This document shows positions 33,939 through 46,069 of a stretch of 64,000 bases of DNA, piece after piece. Position numbers and translations under genes: made by a program. Source of the stretch: Buddleja alternifolia (lineage: Eukaryota > Streptophyta > Magnoliopsida > Lamiales > Scrophulariaceae); assembly GCA_019426215.1 (NCBI GenBank), contig CM033396.1, forward strand, positions 31,539,154 to 31,603,153, read 5' to 3'. Below the pieces are notes generated by a model. That model was not told the origin of the DNA. It did no database searches and saw only the letters and a list, made by a program, of their open reading frames with translations. Position 1 is the stretch's first letter. Each line of letters opens with the position of its first letter.

Positions 33939-34240
33939 TATATATAACACACTGTTTCCTCTCCAAAAAAAAATAAAAATGGATTCAGCTTTTGGCAATC
34001 TCTTTGGTTATAGGGTTATAAAATTATAAGAAGCAAAAGAAAAGGAGATGACTAGAGGTGTTCTTGGCTTCCCGATTCTTGTAGCTAATGCGTTAGCTGA
34101 CGATTTGTTTGAGTAATATATATAATACATTGTTTCCTCCCCAAAAAAAAATAAAAATGGATTAAGCCTTTTGCAACCTGTTTGGTTATTGGGTTATAAA
34201 ACTTTAAGAAGCAAACGAAAAGGAGATGACCAGAAAAAGC
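33881..34240 (+). repeat. 178-bp tandem duplication of the LINE 3' end
   Basis: TGTTCTTGGC at 33881 recurs at 34059, and both copies run through the ORF2 stop, TAATATATATAA, an A-run and ATGGATT plus about 70 bp of flank. The copies differ at scattered sites. Either two LINE ends inserted nearby or the end duplicated with flanking DNA; because flank is included, duplication is likelier. Confidence 0.88.
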
Positions 34241-35896
34241 ATTTCTAGTGTTTGGTTGTATTCTAAGAGAAGTGGAAAAAAAATTATGTGTGACTGGGGA
34301 ACCAACTTTTCTTACAAAAGACGAAAAAAACTCAGGATCTAGTTGGATGAGCGCTTCATCTCTGACAAAAGAAATTGTAAAATAGAGATTTTTTATCCTA
34401 GAGAATAGAGAAATGACATTGGAAATGTGTTTGGGTGATTTATTATTTTTTTCTTTTTTAGAGAAATCAGGCCCCTAGCCTTTTGCTTATCTTACCTAGA
34501 CAACTTCAAGATTTGCTAGAGCACTAATTTAATTGATTCTAGTTTGTAGATTTCGGTCCTTTGCATTTCAAGTTCAATTATAACATGATATTTTGAGGAC
34601 AATAAAGTGAGGCACTTTACAACCTAATTAAATCCAGTAGTCATAAGTTTATTTCTTTCATGTACCAAAAATGAAAATATAAGTTTGTTAATTTCTCAAA
34701 GTATAAAGTAGATTGTGTTCATTCTATTTTGGCAAGGGTAAATTCCAAGGTATAAGTTTATTACTTTCTTGAAAATTATTTTAGTTAACTATCAATAGAT
34801 ATTAAAAGCAAGGGTAAATTCCACTTTACCATTATGTATTCCGATTCAATCACACTATGTTCTCTTGTAGTACTCTTAATTGCATCTCTTTATCCTCTCG
34901 TACTCCGACTCAATCAAGTTATACCTCTTGTACTCGTAATTGCATCATTTTACTTCATTGTACTCAAAATGCTTTAATTATTATTACATTCAAGACTTCC
35001 ATCAAAATCGCATCACTAGACTCCGTTATACTTTTTTTACATTTATAAACTATCATTTAAATTAAAAGAGTAATGTGACACACTAATTCTTAAATATATT
35101 TCTTCCTATATTAATTATAAAGATATGAGAATTTTACTTTTCAACTTCTCTATTCTGCATGTCAATTTAAAATATTTTACATCCCTAATCTACTCGTAGG
35201 AACCATTAAAAAAAACAAAAAACAAAAAGAAAGGAGAATAATCCGTTTTTAAGCTTTTGTGATGAATGATTAACTGTTACAAACAGTTTCTGTACTAAAT
35301 CTTGATAATAAAATGTATCAGTGGGGATCAAATGTCCAGAACTAAGCACTGACCTTCTTGCTTTAGTCATAATACGCACACCTAGGACGAATTCAAGACT
35401 AAAAAGTTCGTGATGTGTTCATAATCGAGAAAATCTATGCAACAGTATAACTTCAATTATAAAATTATTTTAATTTTGACATGCAAAAGAATATAAATAA
35501 ATAAAAAGTAAATCAAATACGCTTTTGGTCCATAAGTTTATTTGAATTAAATTTTGGTCCAATTTGTTCAGGGAATCTCACATGCATGGTATCCAACAAA
35601 CTTACAAAACGTCTCACATTTCACTCAATAAAATTTTACATCGGATATTTAACATCCCAAACACACGTGATATGTGCGTGGCCGTTAATTTGAGCTCATT
35701 GAAAGTTGGTTTGAGTGGAAAAATTGGATGAAATGGAGAAAAATCCTTTAATAATTAATAATATATAAATATATACATATATATATATACATATACATAT
35801 ATATATATTTATATATACACTATTAATAATCGAGATGAGCGAATTGAGAAAGGGTTCGGTTTGTCAATTCATTTTGCTATCATACCTCATCATTTA
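34241..35896. other. AT-rich intergenic DNA
   Basis: GGGTAAATTCCACTTTACC at about 34813 resembles the end of a GGG-type MULE-like element, with repeated GTACTC-TAATTGCATC blocks after it, but I found no partner end. A TA-rich tract lies at 35758-35820. No gene is seen. Confidence 0.45.
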
Positions 35897-36395
35897 GAAA
35901 AATTAGGGTAGAATTCATTTTACTCCCTTGTACTATAGGGATCTTATAATGCCCCATGTACAACTAAAACCTTCATTCACCCCCTCATTTGTAAAAAAAC
36001 CCTTCAAACACCCCCCTAATATAGTAATAGACAAATATGTCATATCTAAAATGATAAACTCAATTTCCATCCATATGCTATAATCTATATAGTTCATCTT
36101 ATCCTAATTTACAAAGGTTAGGTATTCGGACATAAAAAGTAATAGATCATGTACCAAAGTGCTACGATTGACATAGGTTAGGGTCGAAAATACTTTTAAC
36201 CCTAATAAAAAATAATTTACTAATAGTGATCATAAAAATTAAGTGAGATAACTTTAAGTTTATTATGTCTTTTTTATATACTAAAATCATACTTTACTTA
36301 TTCAATTGAAAGTTAACTTATTTAATCAAATTAGCATTGAAATAATTTTGGGGTCAAATTTATTTTGCAGAGGGGACAAGTACGTACTATACTAT

Positions 36396-36945
36396 TGATC
36401 TGACCCTAATCGAATGACTAGGACTCACAGTCTGGAATGATTAGAATCGCCCCTCGAGTATGAGAATAAAGTATTACGACTGCACTCAATAGTTATTAAG
36501 TTACCTACGTACCTAATAAGGATCAAGCATACGTAGTTCTATCTTAGGATTAATGTTCGGAATCGTACTCCTGAACGAATCTAGACTCCAATTTATATGT
36601 TTATAGGATCGTACTCCTCGGTCTATAGACTCTTTGAGCATATACGAGGCTAATTCTTGAGCAAATACCTTTCTTTCGACCCCCCCCCCAAATGTTATGA
36701 GGGGGGTATTTATAGAGAACATCTTGTACCAACGGTTGTTGGGTGTTCATAGGATGTTGACAGGTGGCTACAATAGACGGTGGATGACTCGTTCTAGTGG
36801 GGTCGGGTCATGAAACGACCCGACCCGATACTGTTACTTAGCGCGGACCTAGTCTAGTGATTTCGGTGTTTGGGCCTCCAGTGGGCCTAACTCTTCTTTC
36901 AACTGGACTTGGGCCTTGTGACATAGTGTGTCATTTACTATATCA
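36396..36945 (-). repeat. 3' LTR of the Tat gypsy element
   Basis: 550 bp, beginning TGATCTGACCC and ending ACTATATCA on the plus strand. It contains a TATA-like box (GTATTTATAG at 36706-36715, read on the minus strand) and a C-run followed by a G-run that can form a hairpin. Confidence 0.96.
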
Positions 36946-36960
36946 TTAAGTCCCCCACTT
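36946..36960 (-). other. Polypurine tract of the Tat gypsy element
   Basis: The minus strand reads AAGTGGGGGACTTAA directly before the 3' LTR start TGATATAG. Confidence 0.8.
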
Positions 36961-37395
36961 CATCAGTATGAAGAGTTGAATGTGAAACCTCTCGAATTCG
37001 TACTGGTGAAGTAGTACTCCATTTACTCGACTTATCCAATCAAGTCGTTCTCGTATTCTCTTTCTATAATTTATTATTGATTTCAACAAGGGTGTTACTC
37101 AAACATTGAATGCTCTTTAATCATCTTCCTATCTCAAGAGACATGTCTCTTTATCCTTTATAGACGTTATTTTGACATTAAATATTCTGTAATTATCTCC
37201 CCATCTCAAGAGACGTGTCTTTTCGGATAGGAAAACGTGTCTCATCGTTTGGAGGAACGTGCCACTACAGTAGCCGTCACAAGCCGCAACTCATGATAAC
37301 CTTGGTAACCGATCACCTTTAACACACACACCCCTGCATCCCAACCGTCGGATATAAATGATCTGGACCGGACACGTCTTTTCATCTTCTCCTAC

Positions 37396-37403
37396 TATAA
37401 ATA
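37396..37403 (+). promoter_or_regulatory. TATA box of the antisense gene in the gypsy element
   Basis: TATAAATA on the plus strand, about 185 bp before the ATG at 37583. It is followed by a pyrimidine-rich leader made of CTTTTA/CTTTCA-like hexamers (about 37417-37457). This is the geometry of a normal plant Pol II promoter and leader. Confidence 0.6.
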
Positions 37404-37582
37404 GTTCCCCAACCTTTTTACTTTTTACTTTTACTTTCACTTTCACTTTTACTTGCTTAGAGAGAGAATTCTTACAGAGGGTTGTGTTTAGAGAGAAGTG
37501 AAAGAGAAAATTTTCACTCGAGACCGAGTTGAATCCGAATCCTGTCACCATCGTACGTCTTCTTGTCCTTCTCTTTTTAACT

Positions 37583-39918
37583 ATGGTTCGTACTAGGTCT
37601 TCGGTTTCTGTTAATAATAATGAGCGTTCGAGTTCCGCTTCTAAGGGGTCCGATTCGGAGAGCATTGATCGGTTGGTCGAGGGATTTGTTTCACCGGGAG
37701 ATGTCCCCGAGTCGTCCCGTAGAAACGAGGGTGAGAATCTTGGAGATCTGGAGGGTCCTGCCAATGTGAATACACATATCACTTGGCTAAATCAAAGTTC
37801 AACAGTGAGACCATCCAGAGAAAACGACTTGAGGGTTCGATTTTTTATTCCTGCTAATTACGAAATTCGGTTCCCCGGATCTTTAGATCGTATGCACAAA
37901 CCGCCAATAGGGTTTCGTACTTTTCATCTCGCCCACTTGACTTCTGGTATTAGATTTCCTCTCCATGCCAGCATTAATGATATTTTATTAAATTACGGGC
38001 TTTGTCCCACCCAACTTTTGCCCAATTCTTATAAGCATATCATACTTTTTATAATTTTAATGACTGCCCATGGCAAGGAGGCAAATATAGCCAATTTTCA
38101 TAGAATGTTTTATCTCAATCGTTGTAAAATAATGCCTCAACTCGGTTTCTTTTATTTTTCTCCTCGTCAAGATGCTATTTTTCAAGCCCATACTCGTGAC
38201 TCCTTCGGTCGGTGGAAAGATAAATATATTTTTATCTCCCCGCCAAAAAATGAAAGTTGGCTCGTTCCTAGACAATGGTGTGTTCGTGAAAAAGAGTTAG
38301 AGGTGGGAAATCCGACGTGGGGACGAGGATTTTTAGAAGAGTTAGTGTCTATTCCTTTTGTGCCGGAGAAATTAATGGACGAGTCTATACTCGTCGCTTG
38401 CGGTCTGAGTTCGGCACCTATAGCGGGAGTCCCCGACTTAGGTAAGAGTCGTTCCTTTATCGTTTGTATGTATCCCGTATATTGAATGTAAGATACATCT
38501 TCTTTTGCAGAAATGGCCACCCGCGCTGCTCGTCTCGCCGCCCTTCGTGAAGAGGAAGAGACACCCGTGGCCGAGGGGTCTACAGGTCAGCAGAGAATGT
38601 CCACCCCACCCCCGCAGCCTCTCGAAGAGACTTCGCGTGGCCGAGATCGTCCCATGATCATTACCCCAGGTTTCCGTGAAATTTCTCAGACTCGTCCCGA
38701 AACACGAGTCATTGTCTCCGCCGGGGATCCCAACGACCCAGAGCTTATGGTTCATGCTGAGCGCCCCCCTCTTGCTGAATTCAGCGGGCGAAGCGACGAA
38801 GAGATGCACCGGCCTCCGATGATCAACCGCTCGCGGGTACTCGACCCTCTTCCGTAGAACTCATTCAGAAGTTGGAAGCCCTAACCTTGAAAGATTTTAA
38901 GGAATATAACGTGTCAGATCGGTGTCCAGAGGATCCGGAAAATGCTCCCCTTGTTCCAGATTGGAGGATTTATCCTCAGAGTTCCATATTAGCTGGTCCG
39001 CAAGGGACAAATGTGGCCCTGGAGATGTATCGCAACATGCATCTTCCTCGTGACAAGGCTATTCTAATCGAACAGTCGTACACTGCCGTAGAAAGAATGG
39101 GAGCCGCACATTTAATGAAGGTAAGACTCGTGTATATGTCGGTCTCGTTATGTTTCAGTTGTCATTTGGATTTATGATTTTATCGTATTGTGATTGCATT
39201 GGATAATAATACTTATCAAGAACTCGTGCAGGCTTCCGCGTGTTTACACGATTTAGCTCTGAGTTGTGCCGGGCTAAAAGATGAGGTGAGGGTAGAAAAG
39301 GCCAGATTTGCCAAGTACGTGGCCGATACAGCTGCGGAAAGGAACTCGTTCACCACAGTGAAAAATGAGTTACTGGAGTCAAGTCGTCTCTTGACAGCAG
39401 AGAGAGTCAAACATCAAGAGAGAGTGAAGGAGTTAGAAATTGAAATAGCTCGTCTGGAGGCCCACATTGTTGAAGGTGAGACTCGTTATGATCAGCTGGT
39501 GGCAGAAAAGACCGATGCATACGAGTTGGGTCGGATCGAAGGGAAGCACGAGTATCTTGCATCCCAAGAATATGCAGATGAGCTCGCTGAGAGTCGTTTG
39601 GGAGGTGCCCGTGATTTCATGAAGTCGACCATATTCGACCGTCTTCTCCTGTCGAAAGCCCTGAAGGATGAGAAGGACGGCTTCTTCAAATGCATAGACT
39701 ATGGAAATCTCCTTAATGCCTTCAAGCCAGAATTTGACATTCACTGCCTCGAAGACTGCTCCAAGCGTAAGCTCCTCCGAGAGTCGTTTTCAACCGAAGA
39801 TGAGGACTTTGTACCTGTCGAATTTCCGGAGTTTGCCCCTCTGGCTCCTTGGTATAAACCCCCGGTCAACCCAGCACAATCATCTAACCAGAGTAAAGAG
39901 AACCCAGCACAAATCTGA
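37583..39918 (+). pseudogene. Antisense extra gene of the Tat element (Transposase_28-like domain, coiled coil), three exons
   Basis: The first ATG gives MVRTRSSVSVNNNERSSS. Exon 1 (37583-38441) has a Ser-rich N-terminus and then GFRTFHLAHLTSGIRFPLHA, YGLCPTQLLPNSY and a MPQLGFFYFSPR block, the pattern of the 'putative gypsy type transposon' domain (PF04195). Intron 1 is 38442-38510 (GTAAGAG ... TTTTGCAG), 69 bp. Exon 2 (38511-39120) is Arg/Glu/Pro-rich with one frameshift near 38840. Intron 2 is 39121-39231 (GTAAGAC ... CGTGCAG), 111 bp, and joins HLMK to ASACLHDLAL in frame. Exon 3 (39232-39918) is a coiled coil (ELLESSRLLTAERV, ELEIEIARLEAH) ending in an acidic, Pro-rich tail. About 740 residues in all. 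Function is unknown; it faces pol tail to tail. Apart from the one frameshift it could be expressed. Confidence 0.7.
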
Positions 39919-40304
39919 AGTCGTTTTTAGTGTATTAGTTTCTGTTTAATTTAAGCGTTGTTTTTATTTTTAGCGTTGTTCGCGTAGTATTAGCATTCTC
40001 TGAACGGTTGTTGCCTATGATATTGTTGTAGTTGATTTTAAGCGTTGTTTTTTTTTTTTTTTTTTTGTGCATTCCCGTCGATTTTCCTCAGGTTAACAAT
40101 AGATTCGTTTGTGCAAGGAATGAACTTAAATGGGTAAAACTTATATTTTTCTCGTGCGAACGGATGTCTATGGACTCGTTTAGGAACGACGAACTGATAT
40201 TAAACATACAACACATCGACTTGAGTTGAACTCGTTCAGTGTACGAGCATTGCAAAACATGTAGTTTTAGTAGGTTTAGCAAGGAAAAAATTTCGAATTC
40301 TTTC
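39919..40304. other. Spacer between convergent antisense gene and pol
   Basis: It holds a T-run of about 20 (40047-40066) and repeated AAGCGTTGTT motifs. Both transcripts would end here, so poly(A) signals for opposite strands are expected, but none stands out. Confidence 0.5.
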
Positions 40305-43300
40305 TCATACATAAAATCTTCGCAAATTATCAACATGCCATGGACGAGGCAGCTCTTTCCCTTGAAGGTTTTGCAACCTATACGTCATCCCCTTTGTTAT
40401 CTTCGTAACCTGATATGGCCCATCCCAATTGGCCTCCAACTTTTTTACACGCCTTGAGACTTCTACTCGTTTTAAGACTAAATCTCCCACCTGAAAGGAC
40501 CGCATTCTGACCGCCTATTGTATGCCTTCGCCATGGTACTCTTCTGTCTTAATATGTTTGCATACGCTCGGTCTCTCACTTCATCAATAACCTCCAACTC
40601 AAATTCACGATTACAGCGGTTCGTTACCGGGTCGTAGTTCAATACTCGATGTGTCATCATCCCAATTTCCGCTGTGATAACAGCCTCTGATCCATATACA
40701 AGACAAAATGGTGATGCCCCGGTGGAGGACCTGGGAGTCGTGCGATACGCCCATAAGACCCCCGAAAGTTCGTCTGCCCACGCCGATCGCATGCCATCGA
40801 GTCTGGTCTTCAAGTGCTGAAGTAGTATCCGATTTGCCACCTCGGTTAGGCCATTAGCCTGTGGGTGTCCGACTGAGGTAAAGTTTTGCTGAATCTTCAT
40901 TTCTTTGCACCAAGTTACAACAGATTTTCCATTGAATTGAGTTCCATTATCAGAAATCAAAATTTTAGGAACACCAAACCTGCATATGATGTTTTTCCAA
41001 ATAAAATCGACAATTGTGGTTTCCGTAATACGAGCCACCGCTTCAGCTTCAATCCATTTCGTGAAATGTTCCACCGCTACTATAATGAACTTCTTTTGAT
41101 TCTTAACTGGTGGAAATGGACCAAGTATATCAATGCCCCCATTGATCAAATGGATATGCAATTTTTATCACTTCCATGGGTCTTCCTGGCTGATGTATTT
41201 CATTAGAGTGCAATTGGCATGGCTTGCATCGCTTTACAAATGCTTGTGCGTCCTCCACGAGCGTTGGCCAAAAGTACCCCTGTCGTGTGATTTTCTGAGC
41301 TAACGATCTTCCAGCCGAGTGATTCCCACAACTCCCTTCATGAATTTCTCTTAACACATATTCTGCTTCAGCCGGAGTTAGACAACGAAGCAAAGGTCCC
41401 GCATGAGACCTTTTGTACAACTCGCCGTCCAACATTGTGAAACGCGCAGCTCTACCACATACTCTACGAGCTTCGACTTTGTCTTCCGGGAGGATTCCTT
41501 CTAATAAGTATCTTATTATTGGACTCTTCCAACTCGTCTCTTCTTCCAGAGCACTGACCGGGACTGGAGACGCCAATTCAGAATGTTCGGAAACCAGTAA
41601 CGAGACAGAACGAGTCGCTGATCCAACGATCTGATTTGCGAATTTGGACAACGCATCCGCTCTTTGATTCTCGTCTCTCGGTATTTGACAAAGTTCAATC
41701 TTCTCGAATTCCATCATTAGCTGTTTCGCTTTTTGTAGGTACTTTATCATGGTTTTCTCTTTTGCTTCGTAGGTCCCCAAGATCTGTCGTGCTACGAGTT
41801 GCGAGTCGGTGAATACTGTCACATTTCTGATATCCAAAGTCTTTGCCATTTTCAATCCCGCAATCAACGCTTCATACTCAGCTTCATTATTTGTAACATC
41901 AAAGTTCAGTTTTATTGCAAATTCCAAGTCGTTTCCTTCCGGAGAGCGAAACCATACACCAGCTCCTCCTCGTCTCGTCATAGACGAGCCGTCAACATGC
42001 AACGACCAAGGGATCGTTTCTGAGATCGAGGCCACTACAGTTGGATTTACCGTCATTTCCACAAGAAAATCTGCCATCACTTGAGCTTTGATGGACGAAC
42101 GAGTCCTATATTCAATACTGAATTCTCCCAATTCAATGGCCCATTTAATCAGTCTGCCCGACACATCTGGTTTTGCCAGCACTTGTTTTAGTGGTTGATC
42201 TGTTAACACAATTATGTGATGAGATTGAAAGTACGGTCTGAGTTTCCTGGCCGCAGTCATTAACGCGAGAGCCCATTTTTCAATTTCTAAATAATTTAAC
42301 TCAGCCCCTTGCATCAATTTGCTAACGTAATACACTGGACGGTGGTCACCATCCACATCCCGTACAAGTACCGCACTCAAGGCCACCAGTGAAATTGCCA
42401 AGTATAGGATCAGTGGATCTCCCAACAAGGGTTTCGTTAGCAGAGGTGGGGACGACAAGTAAGATTTTAAATCTTTGAAAGCATCCTCACACTTGTTCGT
42501 CCATACGAAGCGTTTTATATTTCTTAGGATTTTGAAGAAGTGCAGACCCTTATCGGCAGATCGCGAAATGAAACGATTTAAACTGGCCATTCTCCCTGTT
42601 AACTTCTGTACATCTTTGACATTCATTGGAGATTGCATGTTCAAGATAGCATCAATTTTTTCAGGATTAGCCTCGATCCCTCGTTGGGTAACCATATACC
42701 CTAAGAATTTCCCTCCTCGTACCCCGAACGTGCATTTATTTGGGTTTAATTTCATGCCATACTTTCTCATAATCGTGAATGATTTCTCGAGATGAGTTAA
42801 GTGGTCATCCTCGTTCACACTTTTTACAAGCATATCATCCACGTAGACTTCCATGGTCTTTCCAATTTCATCCTCGAACATCAGATTAACGAGTCGTTGG
42901 TAAGTCGCACCTGAATTTCTTAAGCCAAATGGCATGACATTGTAACAATAGACTCCTCTTGCAGTAACGAATGCAGTCTTCTCGCGATCCTCTTCTGCCA
43001 TCATTATTTGATTAAAACCTTGATAAGCATCCATCATGCTTAAAAGAGCACAACCTGCAGTAGAATCTACGAGTAAGTCTATACGAGGCAGGGGATAAGG
43101 ATCACGAGGACATACTTTATTCAAATCAGTGAAATCAGTACACATTCTCCATTTCCCTCCCGATTTGGGTTCAAGGACTACATTAGCGAGCCAATCAGTA
43201 AATTGGATCTCGTTTACATATCCTACGTCTAGGAGTTTCTTGACTTCTGCTTCAATGATCGAGTCTCTATCTGGACCAAAATTCCTCCTCTTCTGCCTCA

Positions 43301-44147
43301 CGGGTCGTGCATCTGGGTCAACATTGAGTCTATGCACGATCACAGAAGGGTCGATGCCCTTGAAATCTGCAGCTTTCCATGCGAACATATCGGCATTGTT
43401 CCTCAAAAAACTTATCATCTTGATCTCCACTTCAGGGTCCATCTCTCCTCCAATCTGGGTTGTTTTGTCCGGGTCGCCTAGTACGAGTTCAATTGATTTG
43501 TGAACTAGAGGTTCAACTCGTGCATCACTTCGCTTCTGTTTCTTATCCAAACTTTCAATCAAAGTCTTTGCTTCTTCATCTAAGACTTCTATTCTGCTGG
43601 TCTCGCACTTTCTCTTTTTTGACTGATGCACTTTTAACGAAATTGAATAGCACTGCCGAGCCTCCAGTTGGTTGCCACGCACTTCACCAACACCATTGCT
43701 CGTTTTGAACTTCATCTTCAAATGCGGAGTCGAAACGATTGCTCCAAACATATTTAGCATTGGCCGTCCCACAATCATATTGTATGCAAATGGTACATCT
43801 ACAACCAAAAAAGTCACACGATTCGTTTTTGATTTCAACCCCGCTCCCAACGACACATCTAACTCAATCGATCCCTTGGGCATAATCGAGGATCCCGTAA
43901 ATCCAACTAAGGGAGTGCTGACACAACGCAACCGAGTTCCATCTAGTTCCATTTTTTTCAAGACGTCCCAAAAGATAATATCTGCCGAACTCCCTGTATC
44001 AACCAAAACCTTATGGACCACAAAATTCGCAACATCCATTGAAATCACCATAGGATCGTTGTGAGGACCGTGCATGCCTTCGTAATCACTATCATCAAAA
44101 CTGATAACCTCGTTCCTTGAACTCGATCCACCAGTAAGCGAAAATAT
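40305..44147 (-). pseudogene. Gypsy pol: protease, RT, RNase H, second RNase H, integrase (Tat)
   Basis: It is in frame with gag, separated by one TGA. The protease has VDTGSSADIIF. Reverse transcriptase has WRMCTDFTDLNKVCPRDPYP, MPFGLRNSGATYQRL and YVDDMLVKS. The first RNase H includes PLILYLAISLVALSAVLV and YFQSHHIIVLTDQPLK. The second, archaeal-type RNase H has LHVDGSSMTRRGGAGV, NNEAEYEALIAGL, FTDSQLVARQI and ADALSKFA. Integrase has the H-H-C-C finger (CKPCQLH), GGIDILGPFP, ISDNGTQF and GLTEVANR, all three catalytic acids present, and ends with VGDLVLKRVEVS and NWDGPYQV. Breaks are an extra G in a run at 41136-41140 before the integrase core and a 1-base deletion near 40490. Otherwise it is close to intact, about 1,275 codons. 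Confidence 0.93.
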
Positions 44148-46043
44148 TCATCCCGGTTCCCCACGGGGGTAGCTTGTACGACCCTCCCTCACATATCGTT
44201 TCCTCGCATTCGAAGAATCTCCATCAGTCGGTCCCCCAGCTATCATATGTATTTCTCGGCGAACACCATGTTTGTGTGCGTTTCCCGCTTCCACTCTTCT
44301 CTCCGTAGGCTCGTGATTATGAGTACCGTCATTACGGTGATAATCTCTATTTACCTCGTGATTACGAGGACCGTCATTACGGTGGTATTTATTTCTCTCG
44401 TAATTACGAGGACCGTCGTTACGGTGATGCGGAGCTTGCTCGTTATAACGAGGGTTGCCGCGTGGGCGCTCATTGTTAAAGCGATGATTATCGCTTCCGT
44501 GGTCTTCCATCCTAGACTGGTCGTAGTGACGAGTCTGATTACCCCTTTCAACAGATCTCTCTCGCGGTCGTTCGTGAGAACGACTGTGGGGTCGGTAAAG
44601 TTCCGTAACACGAGTGACTTCAGGAGCTCTTGTTTCTGCCAATGTTCGATCAATAAAATCGTTCAACACCCCTGATTTAATGAGTCGTTCAATTTCATCT
44701 TTCAGTTGAAAACATTCTTCCGTGTTGTGACCATGATCTCTATGGAATTCACAATATCTATTCATGTTCTTTTTCACACCATGTTTCATTGGTATGGGTC
44801 GTTGAACTTGATTCGTACGCAACGCAGCAACTAGAATTCGTGTACGAGTCGAGTTCAACGGTGTATAATGGTCAAACTTTGGTCTACGGGGTCGATCAAG
44901 GTCTCTGCTTGACCCCGTTCCCTCATATCGTTCAGATGCATATTTTTCTTTACGACCTCGAGAGTCGTTTAGAACTTGCAAGTTATCTGAGTCCTTTAAC
45001 TCATTCATTTCTTCTTCGTTGATATACTCTCCCGCCAATACCATCAATTCCTCATGGGATCGAGGAGGGCGGCGAGAGAGTGCATCATTAAAGTTTCCCT
45101 TTTTTAAGCCTCTCATAAGGAAGCTTAGCATTAATTCATTATTAAGTTCCGGAAGATCCATGGCTTCTTGATTAAAGCGATGTATAAATTGACGCAGGGA
45201 CTCGGTTGAGCCCTGCTTCAGTCCCATAATCACAGATATAGACTTTTTAGTCTTTTTGTTACTAGCAAAGTGACTTTCAAATTTATGTTTCAATCGGGCA
45301 TACGACTCTACTGAAGCGGGAGCGAGACTCATGAACCAGTCTTGAGCCCGACCCACCAGAGTCGTAGTGAAAATTCTTGCATTAATGGCATCCGATTGTC
45401 CTTGTAAAGACATCAACAGCTCGTAAGACGTAATATGGGGTCTCGGATCCCCCGTTCCATCAAACTTTAGGAAATCTGGCATTCGAAATAGTCCATTCGG
45501 AACTTCCTTCATGATTTCAGTGACAAAAGGACTATTGTGGGCCATCAACATAGGGGCTGGCCTCGTCTGTACAGGGCCCGCAACTTTTTCCATCCTCACG
45601 CATCTGTCCTCTTCGTAATGTACCATTCGTCGTCGTATACCCGGCGACTCCATCGCCTTAGCTCTTCCTCTTCGTTCTCCCTCCTCTTGTCGAATTCCTC
45701 TTCGTTCTCCCTCCTCTTGTCGAACACTAATAACATCGTCATCGCTCAGTGACTCTCCCTCCCTGTCACAATTCTCCTCTTCACGAAACAAACTTCTTTT
45801 TGCAGACAGATCCGTACAAGGCTCTCCCACATTAGGAGTTGTCGGAGTGCGGGTAAGATACTTCTGCATTTCTTCTTGAGCATACTCTTTCATCCTCCTG
45901 TTCAGCTCTTCTCTTGTCATTGTAATGACTGCACTCGTTCCTCCATCAGCAGGCACATCAGCGAGCAACTCTTCCTCCTCCCTAACTTGTTTATTCTTCA
46001 TCTTAACCTCGATTTTTATACTCACGAATCTCAGCAACCTCAA
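44148..46043 (-). pseudogene. Gypsy gag (Retrotrans_gag domain, zinc knuckle), Tat lineage
   Basis: 631 codons. The N-terminal third is Glu/Arg-rich with a duplicated GERRGIRQEE segment. The capsid domain follows (DPRPHITSYELLMSLQGQSD, RAQDWFMSLAPASVESY, GLKQGSTESLRQFIHRF, LSFLMRGLKKGNFNDAL). Then comes the Tat-type knuckle CEFHRDHGHNTEEC with QLKDEIERLIKSG after it. The C-terminal tail has His/Asn/Arg-rich repeats (RNDGPRNYERNKYH-like, three to four units), suggesting RNA binding. It ends at a TGA at 44148-44150, after which the same frame goes straight into the protease. The stop may be a mutation, or may separate gag from pol. Confidence 0.92.
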
Positions 46044-46050
46044 AGTAAGT

Positions 46051-46067
46051 TCCCACAGACGGCGCCA
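46051..46067 (-). other. Primer-binding site of the Tat gypsy element
   Basis: Just inside the 5' LTR the minus strand reads TTGGCGCCGTCTGTGGG. TGGCGCCG-type sites are usual in Tat and Athila gypsy elements of plants. Confidence 0.8.
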
Positions 46068-46069
46068 AC

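Larger units (their letters stand above)
27674..34150 (+). mobile_element. L1-type non-LTR retrotransposon (LINE), plus strand, 5'-truncated or 5'-inverted
   Basis: The sequence holds an ORF1 C-terminal region, then ORF2 with an endonuclease, reverse transcriptase, zf-RVT and RNase H-like domain. A poly(A)-like run AAAAAAAAATAAAAA lies at 33965-33979 and its duplicate near 34144. It is interrupted at 29615-31321 by a solo LTR. Several frameshifts break ORF2. The 5' end adjoins an oppositely oriented ORF1 fragment, either from 5' inversion during integration or from an unrelated copy. Confidence 0.88.

Noticed and set aside
38057..38809. Minus-strand frames across 38057-38809
   Set aside because: They overlap the antisense gene's exons, which have domain and splice support; these are shadows.
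42475..44064. Several plus-strand frames of 100-130 codons opposite pol
   Set aside because: Pol is unambiguous on the minus strand; these are shadows.
44247..44675. 142-codon plus-strand frame
   Set aside because: Antisense to the repeat-rich gag tail; hydrophobic repeats are the mirror of His/Asn/Arg repeats.
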